Numbered from the stretch's first letter, positions 7,968-16,715 are shown. The stretch: DNA of 64,000 bases from an uncultured Porphyromonadaceae bacterium (GCA_900541835.1 UQLL01000012.1:1-64000), one strand, 5' to 3'. Numbers and translations: made by a program. Notes: generated by a model from the letters alone, not told the origin.

Positions 7968-9731
7968 ATGAGACGAAAACACGCGGTCTTGCCGGCCGCA
8001 GCGATGCTGGTCCTGGCGGGCTGCATCGACGACCATTACGACCTCTCCGACATCGACACCACCTCGCAGTTCCGCGTCACCGACCTGCAGCTGCCCCTCA
8101 ACCTGTCGCCGATAACACTCGGAGACATCATCAGCCTCGACGACGACAGCCGCATCAAGGTGGTGACCGTAGACGGGAGCGAGATTTACGCGCTCACCGA
8201 ATCGGGCTCCTTCAGCTCGGACGCAATCCGCATCAGCCCCTTCACGGTGGCATCGGGACACGTCACGGACGCCCACCTGTCGTTCGCACTGAACTCACCT
8301 GCGGCGCCGAGGCGCGGCCTGACGGCGGCGTACACGCTGCGCAACGGGGTGTCGCAGGCCATACACGCGAGCGCCGACAACATCGACGCCTCCATCGAGG
8401 GCATCGACGAGGTGCTGGCTGAGAACCGTCCCTGCCGCCTGTCCATCAGCTTCGACCTGAAAACGGAACTGCCCCAGGCGATCTCTTTCGCCTTCACGGG
8501 CCTGGAGATGACAATCCCGCGCGGCCTGCACCTGGTGTCGATGCCCTCCGGACAGAGCTATGACCCCGCGACCGGGCGCCTGCATATCGACCGCCTGGAA
8601 TGTCCCGACCACATGGCCACACTCTCGCTCACGGCGTCCGGCCTGGACCTGAGGCAGGCCGGCATATCGGTGCAGGGACACAGCCTGCGCTACGACACGC
8701 AGGTGAGCATCGACGCCACCACGTTGTCGCTGACGGCAGACCCGTCTCAGCTGTCGGGCTTCCAAATGCCGCAGGAAGTGGCCTTCGACGTGCACACATC
8801 CATATCCGACTTCGACGTCTCCGCCATCACCGGCACCATGCAGTACGCCCTGCAGGGCGACATACTTAGCATCGCGCCGGTGACGCTCACCGACATCCCC
8901 GACTTCCTGGCACAGCCGGGCACCGACCTGAGGCTGGCCAACCCGCAGGTATACCTGAGCCTGACCAACCCCATGCACTCCAACAACATAACGTTCAGCA
9001 CCGGTGTGCGCCTGTCGTCAGTACACGGGGATACATCCACGCCCTACACCCTCGACGACAACCGCCGCATCACCATCGGCAGCGACCGCGGCAACGGCCC
9101 GTACAACTACCTGCTGTCGCCGAAGATGCCGACCGACATCCTGCCGCCCTACGCCGTCGGGCTGCGGCACTACCCCTTCACGAGCCTGGGCGACGTGCTC
9201 AGCGGCGACGGCCTGCCGCAGGAGATCCGCATCGACCTGCTGGAGCCGCAGCTGCCCTCGCAGCACGTGGAACGCTTCCCGCTGGGCGTCACCTATCCCG
9301 GCGTGGAGGGTTCATACGACCTGCTTGCACCCCTGGCGCTCAAGGCCGGTGACCAGGGGGCGGTAATCGTCTACAGCGACACGGAGGACGGCTGGGGCAG
9401 CGACGACCTCGACAAGCTCGTCATCGAGTCCCTCACCGTGGAGGCCGACGCCACCAGCACCATGCCCCTGGGCGCCGACATCACCGCAGTACCCATCGAC
9501 CGGCAGGGCAACCCAGTTCGCGGCACCGCCATCAAGGGCGCCCGCATCGAGGCCGGGGCACAGGGCCAGCACATCGTCATCACCGTCGAGGGCCAGGTGC
9601 GCAACCTCGACGGCATACGCTTCGAGGCCGTGGTGCGCCCCGGCTCCGACCGGCCACTGGCTCCCGACATGACAATCTCCCTTGCTAACCTCCGCGCCCG
9701 CGTGTCCGGCGTATATACCACTGACTTCTGA
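7968..9731 (+). CDS. Large surface lipoprotein of unknown function
   Basis: 587 aa from the ATG at 7968; upstream in-frame codons run into the folded leader and are rejected. The lipobox is VLAGC (Cys19), followed by DDHYDLSDIDTT, an acidic stretch that in Bacteroides often favours surface export. The mature protein is rich in beta-strand repeats with Asp/Ser/Thr and has no recognised enzyme motif. It ends 2 nt before the gene for a DUF5723-type outer-membrane protein, and the pair is probably translated together. The job could be adhesion or assembly of an envelope complex, but this is only inference from the pairing. I do not recognise a named family. Confidence 0.75.
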   Translation: MRRKHAVLPAAAMLVLAGCIDDHYDLSDIDTTSQFRVTDLQLPLNLSPITLGDIISLDDDSRIKVVTVDGSEIYALTESGSFSSDAIRISPFTVASGHVTDAHLSFALNSPAAPRRGLTAAYTLRNGVSQAIHASADNIDASIEGIDEVLAENRPCRLSISFDLKTELPQAISFAFTGLEMTIPRGLHLVSMPSGQSYDPATGRLHIDRLECPDHMATLSLTASGLDLRQAGISVQGHSLRYDTQVSIDATTLSLTADPSQLSGFQMPQEVAFDVHTSISDFDVSAITGTMQYALQGDILSIAPVTLTDIPDFLAQPGTDLRLANPQVYLSLTNPMHSNNITFSTGVRLSSVHGDTSTPYTLDDNRRITIGSDRGNGPYNYLLSPKMPTDILPPYAVGLRHYPFTSLGDVLSGDGLPQEIRIDLLEPQLPSQHVERFPLGVTYPGVEGSYDLLAPLALKAGDQGAVIVYSDTEDGWGSDDLDKLVIESLTVEADATSTMPLGADITAVPIDRQGNPVRGTAIKGARIEAGAQGQHIVITVEGQVRNLDGIRFEAVVRPGSDRPLAPDMTISLANLRARVSGVYTTDF

Positions 9732-9733
9732 CC

Positions 9734-11125
9734 ATGAGACTTATCCACAAATCAATCATAGCAGCCGCGCTGGCCGCCTGCACCCTGCAGGCGGCGGCGC
9801 AGCACACCCGCTCGGGCTACTTCCTCGACAGCTACAACTACCGCTACCAGATGAACCCGGCCCTTGGCAACGACTCACACTTCGTGGCCATGCCGGCGCT
9901 GGGCAACGTCAACGTCGGCATCCACGGCAACCTCCACCTCGGCGACGTGCTCTACACCGTCGGCGACCGCACGGTGCTCTTCACCAACCCGGACGTGCCG
10001 GTGCAGGAGGCCATGAGCCGCTTCGGCGACCATAACCGCATCGGCTCCACCGACAAGATCGACATCCTGGCCGGCGGCTTCCGCGCATTCGGAGGCTACA
10101 ACACGGTGACGCTGTCGGCGGTGGCCGACGTGGAAGCCGACGTGCCCGGAGCCCTCTTCTCGCTTGCCAAGGAGGGCGTGGCCAACCGCACCTACGACAT
10201 CCGTGACATGAGGGCGCACGCATCGGCATACGCGCAGCTGGCCCTCAACCACTCCCGCGACATCCCCGCCGTGCCGGGCCTGCGCGTCGGCGCCACACTC
10301 AAGCTGCTGATAGGCGCCGGGAACGTCGACATGCTCTTCCGCCGCGCCGAGCTCGCTCTCGGCACCGACGGCTGGGCCGCCCGCACCGACGCCGACGTCT
10401 ACGCCTCCGTAGGCGGCCTCCGCTTCGACCGCAAGACCTATACCCCGAAGCACGGCGCCACCGGCTCACCGTACGAGTACGTGTCGGGCGCCAACCTCGA
10501 CGACGGCTACAGCCCCAACGGCTTCGGTCTCGGACTGGACCTCGGCGCAGCCTACCACCGAGGCGACTGGACTTTCTCCGCGGCACTGCTCGACCTCGGC
10601 TTCATAGCCTGGGGAAAGACACAGCACGCCTCCACCAACGGCCTGCAGGAAATCCACACCGACGCCTACACCTTCTCGGCCGACGACGACGCCGCCAACT
10701 CATTCTCTAACGAATGGGACCGCTTCACCGACGACCTGTCGCGCCTCTACCAGCTCCGCGACATGGGCGAGATGTCCTCGCGGACGCGCATGCTCGCCGC
10801 CACCGTCAACGTCGGTGCCGAGTACGAGTTCCCGCTCTACCGCCGGCTGAGCTTCGGCCTGCTCAACACCACGCGCATCCAGGGCGAGTACACCTGGACC
10901 GACTTCCGCCTGTCGGCCAACGTGTCGCCACTGAAGTGGCTGTCGGCCTCCGCCTCCCTGGCCGCCGGCACATACGGATGCGGCTTCGGGTGGATGCTGA
11001 ACCTGCACACACGCGGCATCAGCTTCTTCGCAGGCATGGACCACACACCAGGCAAGCTCTGCAAGCAGGGCGTCCCGCTACGCTCCAACGTCAGCGCCAA
11101 CTTCGGCATCGACTTCCCATTCTGA
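9734..11125 (+). CDS. DUF5723-type outer-membrane protein
   Basis: 463 aa. The signal peptide ends in LQAAAQ (about 22). The mature start HTRSGYFLDSYNYRYQMNPAL is the usual opening of this Bacteroidetes family. It is followed by alternating beta strands and a C-terminus ending in Phe (SANFGIDFPF), consistent with a beta-barrel in the outer membrane. No catalytic residues are visible and no function is established. It is coupled to the upstream lipoprotein gene (2-nt gap) and closed by a terminator at 11134-11169, so the two form a transcription unit with the folded leader. Confidence 0.8.
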   Translation: MRLIHKSIIAAALAACTLQAAAQHTRSGYFLDSYNYRYQMNPALGNDSHFVAMPALGNVNVGIHGNLHLGDVLYTVGDRTVLFTNPDVPVQEAMSRFGDHNRIGSTDKIDILAGGFRAFGGYNTVTLSAVADVEADVPGALFSLAKEGVANRTYDIRDMRAHASAYAQLALNHSRDIPAVPGLRVGATLKLLIGAGNVDMLFRRAELALGTDGWAARTDADVYASVGGLRFDRKTYTPKHGATGSPYEYVSGANLDDGYSPNGFGLGLDLGAAYHRGDWTFSAALLDLGFIAWGKTQHASTNGLQEIHTDAYTFSADDDAANSFSNEWDRFTDDLSRLYQLRDMGEMSSRTRMLAATVNVGAEYEFPLYRRLSFGLLNTTRIQGEYTWTDFRLSANVSPLKWLSASASLAAGTYGCGFGWMLNLHTRGISFFAGMDHTPGKLCKQGVPLRSNVSANFGIDFPF

Positions 11126-11133
11126 ACAACCAC

Positions 11134-11169
11134 CACCCCTGCCCCGACCGGAGGCAGGGGTGAATTTTT
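11134..11169 (+). terminator. Intrinsic terminator after the DUF5723 gene
   Basis: A 10-bp stem CACCCCTGCC / GGCAGGGGTG is followed by AATTTTT. Confidence 0.88.
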
Positions 11170-11255
11170 GCAAGGGACACAGGCACGCGCAGAGATAAAA
11201 ACCGGGGCAAAAGGGTCATCAACACGTTTTTATTGGCAAAAATCCAATTCCCGGC

Positions 11256-11285
11256 CTTGACATTCAAAAATTATTATTACCTTTG
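11256..11285 (+). promoter_or_regulatory. aspA promoter
   Basis: The -7 box TACCTTTG is at 11278-11285 with CTTG at 11256-11259 in the -33 position (18-nt gap). The leader to the ATG at 11348 is about 55 nt. Confidence 0.75.
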
Positions 11286-11347
11286 CTTTCTCAAACGGAG
11301 ACCAGCCGTTTGACCCCGACAGTGACTAACCTTAAATTCTAGATAGA

Positions 11348-12784
11348 ATGAAATGCAATTCGGCTGACTATCGTCAGGAGAGCGACCTGCTCGGCACCCG
11401 CGACATCCCCTCGTGCGCCCTCTACGGCGTGCAGACGCTCCGTGGCATCGAGAACTTCGAGATCAGCAAGTTCCACCTCAACGAGTACCCGCTGTTCATC
11501 ACCGGCCTGGCCATCACCAAGGAAGGCGCAGCCATCGCCAACCACGAGCTGGGCCTCCTCACGGACGCCCAGAAGGACGCCATCGTGCAGGCCTGCGAGG
11601 AAATCCGCAAAGGCATGCACCACGAGCACTTCCCCGTAGACATGATCCAGGGCGGCGCCGGCACCACCACCAACATGAACGCCAACGAGGTAATCGCCAA
11701 CCGCGCCCTCGAGATCATGGGCCACCAGCGCGGCGAGTACCAGTTCTGCTCCCCCAACGACCACGTCAACTGCGCCCAGTCCACCAACGACGCATACCCC
11801 ACCGCCATCCACATCGGCATGTACTACTCGCACCAGCGCCTGGTCGAGGAGCTTAAGAAGCTCATCGCCGCCCTGCGCGCCAAGAGCGAGGAGTTCAAGT
11901 CCGTCATCAAGATGGGCCGCACCCAGCTCGAGGACGCCGTGCCCATGACCCTGGGCCAGACCTTCAGCGGATTCGCCGCCATCCTCACCGACGAGATCAA
12001 GCACCTCGACGAGGCCGCACAGGACTTCCTGACCGTCAACATGGGCGCCACCGCCATCGGTACCGGCATCTGCGCCGAGCCCGGATACGCCGAGAAGTGC
12101 GTCGCCGCCCTCTGCGACATCACCGGCCTGCAGTTCCAGCTCAGCGGCGACCTGGTCGGCGCCACCTCCGACACCTCCTGCCTCGTAGGATACGCATCCG
12201 CCATGAAGCGCCTCGCCGTCAAGGCATCCAAGATCAGCAACGACCTGCGCCTGCTGGCCTCCGGACCCCGCTGCGGCCTCGGCGAGTTCAACCTGCCCCC
12301 CATGCAGCCCGGCTCCTCCATCATGCCCGGCAAGGTCAACCCCGTCATCCCCGAGGTAATGAGCCAGATATGCTACAAGGTAATGGGCAACGAGCTCTGC
12401 GTCACCATGAGCGGCGAGGCCGCACAGATGGAGCTCAACGCCATGGAGCCCGTCATGGCACAGTGCGACTTCGAGAGCGTCGACCTGCTCATCAACGGCT
12501 TCCGCACCCTCCGCGAGCGCTGCATCGACGGCATCACCGCCAACGCCGACCGCTGCAAGCAGGAAGTGCACAACTCCATCGGCGTCGTGACGGCCCTGAA
12601 CCCCGTCATCGGCTACAAGAACTCCACCAAGATCGCCAAGGAGGCCCTCGAGACCGGCCGCAGCGTCTACGACCTCGTCCTCGAGCACGGCATCCTCACC
12701 AAGGAAGACCTCGACACCATCCTCTCCCCCGAGAACATGATCAAGCCCGTCAAGCTCGACATCAAGCCCCTCCGTCAGCTCTGA
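11348..12784 (+). CDS. aspA: Aspartate ammonia-lyase
   Basis: 478 aa, the same length as E. coli AspA. It is a fumarase/aspartase superfamily enzyme with the lyase signature GSSIMPGKVNP at 322-332, whose Ser is the catalytic base on the mobile loop. The N-terminal GGAGTTTNMNANEV and the STNDAYPTA region are the other active-site segments. It deaminates aspartate to fumarate and ammonia, feeding the fumarate branch used by anaerobic Bacteroidales for succinate formation. The class II fumarase alternative is less likely because of the LEDAVPMTLGQTFSGFA and CDFESVDLLINGFRTL regions, which look like aspartase. Single gene between its own promoter and a strong terminator. Confidence 0.93.
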   Translation: MKCNSADYRQESDLLGTRDIPSCALYGVQTLRGIENFEISKFHLNEYPLFITGLAITKEGAAIANHELGLLTDAQKDAIVQACEEIRKGMHHEHFPVDMIQGGAGTTTNMNANEVIANRALEIMGHQRGEYQFCSPNDHVNCAQSTNDAYPTAIHIGMYYSHQRLVEELKKLIAALRAKSEEFKSVIKMGRTQLEDAVPMTLGQTFSGFAAILTDEIKHLDEAAQDFLTVNMGATAIGTGICAEPGYAEKCVAALCDITGLQFQLSGDLVGATSDTSCLVGYASAMKRLAVKASKISNDLRLLASGPRCGLGEFNLPPMQPGSSIMPGKVNPVIPEVMSQICYKVMGNELCVTMSGEAAQMELNAMEPVMAQCDFESVDLLINGFRTLRERCIDGITANADRCKQEVHNSIGVVTALNPVIGYKNSTKIAKEALETGRSVYDLVLEHGILTKEDLDTILSPENMIKPVKLDIKPLRQL

Positions 12785-12805
12785 CCCAGACTACGACAGA
12801 CACAG

Positions 12806-12842
12806 TGGGCCGTGCCAAAGCTGCTTTGGCGCGGCCCATTTA
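12806..12842 (+). terminator. aspA terminator
   Basis: A 14-15 bp stem (TGGGCCGTGCCAAAG / CTTTGGCGCGGCCCA) with a 3-nt loop is followed by a short TTT. Confidence 0.8.
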
Positions 12843-12896
12843 CGCCTTGCCTGGCGCTTTTGCCGCATAAATGGGCGCCATTCCGAAAAAAATGAC

Positions 12897-12904
12897 TACC
12901 TTTG
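12897..12904 (+). promoter_or_regulatory. pyrH promoter with a very short leader
   Basis: TACCTTTG lies only 10 nt before the ATG at 12915, so the transcript would have a leader of only a few nucleotides. Confidence 0.7.
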
Positions 12905-12914
12905 CGAGACACTT

Positions 12915-13628
12915 ATGAAATACAGCAGAATACTACTCAAGCTGTCGGGCGAATCGCTCATGGGCAGCCGTGGCTACGGCATCGACCCCGAGCGCCTCTC
13001 CGACTATGCCGCACAGATAAAAGAGGCAGTGCAGGCCGGTGTCCAGGTGGCAGTCGTCATCGGCGGCGGCAACATCTTCCGCGGCCTCAGCGGCGCCGCA
13101 CAGGGCACCGACCGTGTCCGCGGCGACCAGATGGGAATGCTCGCCACCGTCATCAACTCCCTCGCCCTCTGCTCCACACTCGAGAACATAGGCCAGCAGG
13201 CTGAAGTCTTCACCGCCATCGGCATGTCCCCCATCGGCCGCCCCTACCGCAGCTTCGACGCCAAGGCACTGCTTGACGGCGGCGGAGTCGCAATCCTCAG
13301 CGGAGGCACCGGCAACCCCTTCTTCACCACCGACACCGGAGCCGCCCTGCGTGCCGTCGAGATAGGCGCCGACGTCATGCTCAAGGGCACACGAGTAGAC
13401 GGTATATACACCGCCGACCCCGAGAAAGACCCCACCGCCGTCAAGTTCGACCGCATCACATACTCCGAAGTGCTCGAGCGCAATCTCCGCGTCATGGACC
13501 TCACCGCCACCGCGCTCTGCAAGGAGAACGACATGCCGATCTACGTCTTCGACATGGACACCCGCGGCAACCTCGCCCGAGTCCTGAGAGGCGACAACAT
13601 CGGCACACTGGTCGAGAACCGACCATAA
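12915..13628 (+). CDS. pyrH: UMP kinase
   Basis: 237 aa, the usual length. Amino-acid-kinase fold with the N-terminal phosphate loop ILLKLSGESLMG (about 6-17), the glycine-rich IGGGNIFRG (about 49-57) and the DTGAALRAVEIGADVMLKGTRVDGIYTADP segment (about 142-171) that binds UMP/ATP. It phosphorylates UMP to UDP in the cytoplasm, the first committed step to UTP and CTP. CTP is also the probable co-substrate of the LicC-like enzyme encoded 1.4 kb downstream, although pyrH is a housekeeping gene and need not be linked to it. A hairpin at about 13634-13656 follows. Confidence 0.96.
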   Translation: MKYSRILLKLSGESLMGSRGYGIDPERLSDYAAQIKEAVQAGVQVAVVIGGGNIFRGLSGAAQGTDRVRGDQMGMLATVINSLALCSTLENIGQQAEVFTAIGMSPIGRPYRSFDAKALLDGGGVAILSGGTGNPFFTTDTGAALRAVEIGADVMLKGTRVDGIYTADPEKDPTAVKFDRITYSEVLERNLRVMDLTATALCKENDMPIYVFDMDTRGNLARVLRGDNIGTLVENRP

Positions 13629-13721
13629 AGCCCATCGCCGAGCTGAAGCTCGACGGCAATTGCAGAGCAATGGCACAGCCTGGCCCGACTCTTAATTTTA
13701 ATTTTTAATCATTATTGAGAA

Positions 13722-14762
13722 ATGACCGCATTTCTTGACCGCAACGAGTTCAACTTCCGCCCCTCGGCGGAAGTCGAGAAAGCGCTGCGCGATTTCGACA
13801 TAGAGAAGCTCTGCTTCTACACCCGCATCTACGACGAGGGCAAGAAAAGCATCTTCTCCGTCTACCTCAGCGACCTCTACGGCGTACCCGAGCCCCAGGT
13901 GCTCCTCGGCTACGGCGCCGAAGACCTGCTCAAGCAGACCGTCCACTACTACCTCGGCCGCAGGCCCGGAGGAGGAGTCATGATGATTCCCAAGTTCTCC
14001 TGGTGGTACTACAAGTCCCTGGCCGACGAAGTCGGCGGACACACCCACCAGTACCCCCTCTACGAGGACGGCGACACATACTCCTACGACTTCGCCACCA
14101 TGCTCCGCATGGCCGACGAACTCAAGCCCGACCTGCTGCTGCTCGCTTCCCCCAACAACCCCACCGGCAACGGCCTCACCCCCGATCAGCTTGAATACGT
14201 CATGGAGCGAGTGCCACGGGAGACCGTCGTAGTCGTCGACGAGGCATACGCCTCGTTCGTATCCCCCGAGGCAGACTACATCGCCCGCATGGTAGCCCGC
14301 TGGCCCAACATCATCTTCGTCCGCACCCTCTCCAAGTTCTACGGCCTGCCAGGGCTGCGCATGGGCTACGGCTTCATGTCCGCCCAGCTCGGCGACTTCA
14401 TCCGCTTCTCCAACAAGTACCTCGGCTACAACCGCATCAGCGAGGACATCGCCATAGCCGCCCTGCGCAGCGACGCCCACTACCGCCACATCGCCGAGCT
14501 CATGAACGCCGACCGCCGCCGGTACGAGCAGGAAATCGGATCACTGCCCGGATTCAAAGTCTACAAATCCGTCAGCAACTTCATCCTCGTCCGCTACCCC
14601 ATCCAGCTCAAGGAGCGCCTCCAGCAGGCATTCCGCGACGAGAACTACAAGGTGAAGTTCATGAACGAGCCCGACATCAACACCCACATGCGCATCACCC
14701 TCGGGCGCCCCGAGCAGAACGCCGTCGTCATCGACACCATCCGACGCATCGCCCAAGACTGA
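13722..14762 (+). CDS. Class I/II PLP aminotransferase, histidinol-phosphate aminotransferase-like
   Basis: 346 aa. Fold type I motifs are SPNNPTGNGL (about 143-152), VVVDEAYASF (about 168-177) and TLSKFYGLPGLRMGYG, where Lys205 is the PLP Schiff base. This is the HisC/CobD-like branch. No other histidine-biosynthesis gene is nearby. Instead the next two genes encode a LicC-like nucleotidyltransferase and LicD, so this enzyme could make or decarboxylate a phospho-amino acid to supply a phospho-amino-alcohol for surface decoration (inference). A true HisC role remains possible. A 126-bp palindromic element separates it from the next gene. Confidence 0.8.
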   Translation: MTAFLDRNEFNFRPSAEVEKALRDFDIEKLCFYTRIYDEGKKSIFSVYLSDLYGVPEPQVLLGYGAEDLLKQTVHYYLGRRPGGGVMMIPKFSWWYYKSLADEVGGHTHQYPLYEDGDTYSYDFATMLRMADELKPDLLLLASPNNPTGNGLTPDQLEYVMERVPRETVVVVDEAYASFVSPEADYIARMVARWPNIIFVRTLSKFYGLPGLRMGYGFMSAQLGDFIRFSNKYLGYNRISEDIAIAALRSDAHYRHIAELMNADRRRYEQEIGSLPGFKVYKSVSNFILVRYPIQLKERLQQAFRDENYKVKFMNEPDINTHMRITLGRPEQNAVVIDTIRRIAQD

Positions 14763-14798
14763 GGAACGGCCCGCTCGACTTGCCGGCAATGCAGGGAC

Positions 14799-14924
14799 GG
14801 TGTGTCAAAATTCAAAATTTCGGTCAAATTGTAGGGCTGCACCCTGGTGCAGCCGATGATAATCAATAAAGTAGAGCGGATGCACCAGGGTGCATCCCTA
14901 CGATTCGCTGGATTTTGCAACACC
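14799..14924 (-). repeat. 126-bp twin-palindrome element (copy 2, inverted)
   Basis: Same length and sequence as the reverse complement of 28728-28853, with few differences. It contains two GTAG-headed palindromes facing each other (14831-14854 on plus, 14878-14901 on minus) joined by a conserved A/T-rich spacer, with conserved outer arms ending in GGTGT...ACACC. It lies between the HisC-like and LicC-like genes. Confidence 0.92.
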
Positions 14925-14996
14925 ATCACCACGGGGCCTCTTTGTCGCCAGGCCGTGCTTTGCCGAATTGTTAATTCCTAATTCTTAAATTTTAAT

Positions 14997-15728
14997 TTGA
15001 ACCGACTCGCAGTAATTCCGGCGGCGGGCATGGCCACCCGCCTGCGCCCGCTCACCGCCCACACCCCCAAGTGCCTGCTTTCGGTCGGCGGCAAGGCACT
15101 GCTCGGCCGCGCACTCGACGCCCTCCTGAGCAACGGCATCCACGAGGCAGTAATCGTCACCGGCTACCTCGCCGACCAGATAGAAGCCTATGTGCGCCAA
15201 GACTACCCGCATATGGCCGTCCGCTTCGTCCACAACCCACGCTACGAGTCCACCAACAACATATACTCGCTGTACCTGAGCAAGGAGCATGCCTGCGGGC
15301 GCGACATCCTGCTGCTCGACAGCGACATCCTCTTCGACCCCGAGATCATACGCCGCCTGCTCGCCTGCCCCGACCCCGAGGCCCTGGCCCTGGAGCGCCA
15401 CCCCTGCGGCGACGAAGAAATCAAGATCACCGTAGACGAACACGGACTGGTACGCGAAATCAGCAAGACAGTCCCACCCGCCCTGGCCATCGGCGAGTCC
15501 ACCGGCCTGGAGAAGATGAGCGCCGAATATACCCGCGAACTCTTCGCCGAGCTCGATCGGATGATAAACAACGAAGGTCTCGACAACGTCTTCTACGAGC
15601 GTGCCTTCGAGCGCCTCATCGCCCGCGGCCTCAGCTTCCGGCCCGTCGACATCACCGGCCTGACAGCCATGGAGCTCGACACAGTCGACGACTTCGACCG
15701 CGCCAAATCGACAATTAATGAACAATAA
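14997..15728 (+). CDS. Sugar/choline-phosphate nucleotidyltransferase, LicC-like, with TTG start
   Basis: 243 aa. The N-terminus VIPAAGMATRLRPLTAHTPKCLLSVGGK is the NTP-binding loop of the nucleotidyltransferase family; LLLDSDILF (about 103-111) holds the metal-binding Asp. The motif starts at residue 6, so the start must lie upstream of the first ATG. The only candidate between it and an in-frame stop at 14979 is TTG at 14997. The size, the STNNIYSLYLS segment and the LicD neighbour fit CTP:phosphocholine (or phospho-alcohol) cytidylyltransferases; a sugar-1-phosphate role is the alternative. The 3' end encodes STINEQ from one arm of an inverted repeat. Confidence 0.8.
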   Translation: MNRLAVIPAAGMATRLRPLTAHTPKCLLSVGGKALLGRALDALLSNGIHEAVIVTGYLADQIEAYVRQDYPHMAVRFVHNPRYESTNNIYSLYLSKEHACGRDILLLDSDILFDPEIIRRLLACPDPEALALERHPCGDEEIKITVDEHGLVREISKTVPPALAIGESTGLEKMSAEYTRELFAELDRMINNEGLDNVFYERAFERLIARGLSFRPVDITGLTAMELDTVDDFDRAKSTINEQ

Positions 15729-15775
15729 ACTCCGCTCTACCCGATGCGTCGCTGTTATTGTTCATTATTAATTGT
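15711..15775. repeat. A/T-rich inverted repeat spanning the licC-like/licD junction
   Basis: ACAATTAATGAACAATAA (15711-15728) and TTATTGTTCATTATTAATTGT (15755-15775) are inverted copies apart from a 3-nt insertion. The left arm contains the stop codon of the upstream gene. It could act as a weak terminator or an mRNA processing structure. Confidence 0.7.
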
Positions 15776-15787
15776 TCCTTGTTCATC

Positions 15788-16636
15788 ATGGAATACGACA
15801 TCCGACCGTTGCAACTGCGTACCCTGAAACTGCTCAGGCAGTTCCAGGAAGTGTGCCGCGAACACGGCCTGCGCTGGTACGCCACCGCAGGCACCATGCT
15901 CGGGGCCGTGCGCCACACAGGCTTCATCCCCTGGGACGACGACATGGACATCGCCATGCCACGCCCCGACTACGACCGCCTCATCGCCCACGCCGCCGAG
16001 TGGCTGCCCCGGCCCATGGAACTCGTCTGCGCCGAGCTCGACGAGTCGTATCCCCTCCCCTTCGCCAAGCTCCAGGACGCCTCCACGACCATCCTGGAAC
16101 GCCCCCACCTCCCATTCCTCGGCGGCATATACATCGACATCTTCCCCATCGACGGAGTCCCCGCCGGCAGCCTGCGCCGCCGCCTCCACTTCGCCCGCCA
16201 CGAGTACCTCAAGCGCGTGCTCTACTTCGTCTACAGAGACCCCTACAAGCATGGCCACGGCCCCTCCTCCTGGCTCCCGCTGCTTGCCCGCAAAATGTAT
16301 TCGCGCAAGAGCATACACGCCGCCATACGCCGCCTCCAGGCCAAGTACCCATGCGACCAATCCGCGCTCGTGGCCGACTACGACGACGGCCTGCGCGGAG
16401 TGATGCCCCGCACATACCTCGGCCAACCAACCCCAATACACTTCGAGGGCGTGGAGATCAACGGCTACGAACGTCCCCACGAATACCTCAAACTCAAATA
16501 CGGCCCCGGCTACAAGCAGCTGCCGCCTGTCGGCCAGCGCCGCCAGCACCACTTCTTCTACCTCGACCTCGACACCCCCTACCGCGAGAGCCGCTCCAAA
16601 GTCGAAGCACTCATCCACGACGCCACCGCACAGTAA
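15788..16636 (+). CDS. LicD-family phosphotransferase
   Basis: 282 aa from the ATG at 15788. The LicD signature is near the N-terminus: GLRWYATAGTMLGAVRHTGF (28-46) and IPWDDDMDIAMPR, with Asp50-52 and Asp54 as likely metal ligands; FLGGIYIDIFPIDG follows. Family members transfer phosphocholine or related phospho-alcohols from a CDP-activated donor to a glycan. The preceding gene could make that donor. The acceptor glycan is unknown. Some LicD proteins with short domains add other phosphosugars, so choline is not certain. It is followed by a palindrome (16667-16691) between convergent genes. Confidence 0.88.
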   Translation: MEYDIRPLQLRTLKLLRQFQEVCREHGLRWYATAGTMLGAVRHTGFIPWDDDMDIAMPRPDYDRLIAHAAEWLPRPMELVCAELDESYPLPFAKLQDASTTILERPHLPFLGGIYIDIFPIDGVPAGSLRRRLHFARHEYLKRVLYFVYRDPYKHGHGPSSWLPLLARKMYSRKSIHAAIRRLQAKYPCDQSALVADYDDGLRGVMPRTYLGQPTPIHFEGVEINGYERPHEYLKLKYGPGYKQLPPVGQRRQHHFFYLDLDTPYRESRSKVEALIHDATAQ

Positions 16637-16666
16637 AGGCCGCCAAAACAAGATTCGTGTATTTTC

Positions 16667-16691
16667 GGACGCACGGACCGTGCGGCCCTGC
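16667..16691 (-). repeat. REP-like palindrome between convergent genes
   Basis: GGACGCACGGACCGTGCGGCCCTGC on plus, i.e. a GCAG-headed member on the minus strand. It sits in the 79-bp gap between licD and the DUF115-like gene, and could also block read-through. Confidence 0.75.
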
Positions 16692-16715
16692 ATCAAACTC
16701 GCTCTTCTGCGGGAT

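Noticed and set aside
11339..12688. A 449-residue open frame antisense to aspA
   Set aside because: High GC coding DNA leaves the opposite strand open; the antisense product is Gly/Val/Asp-rich without motifs, while the sense strand is a full aspartase.
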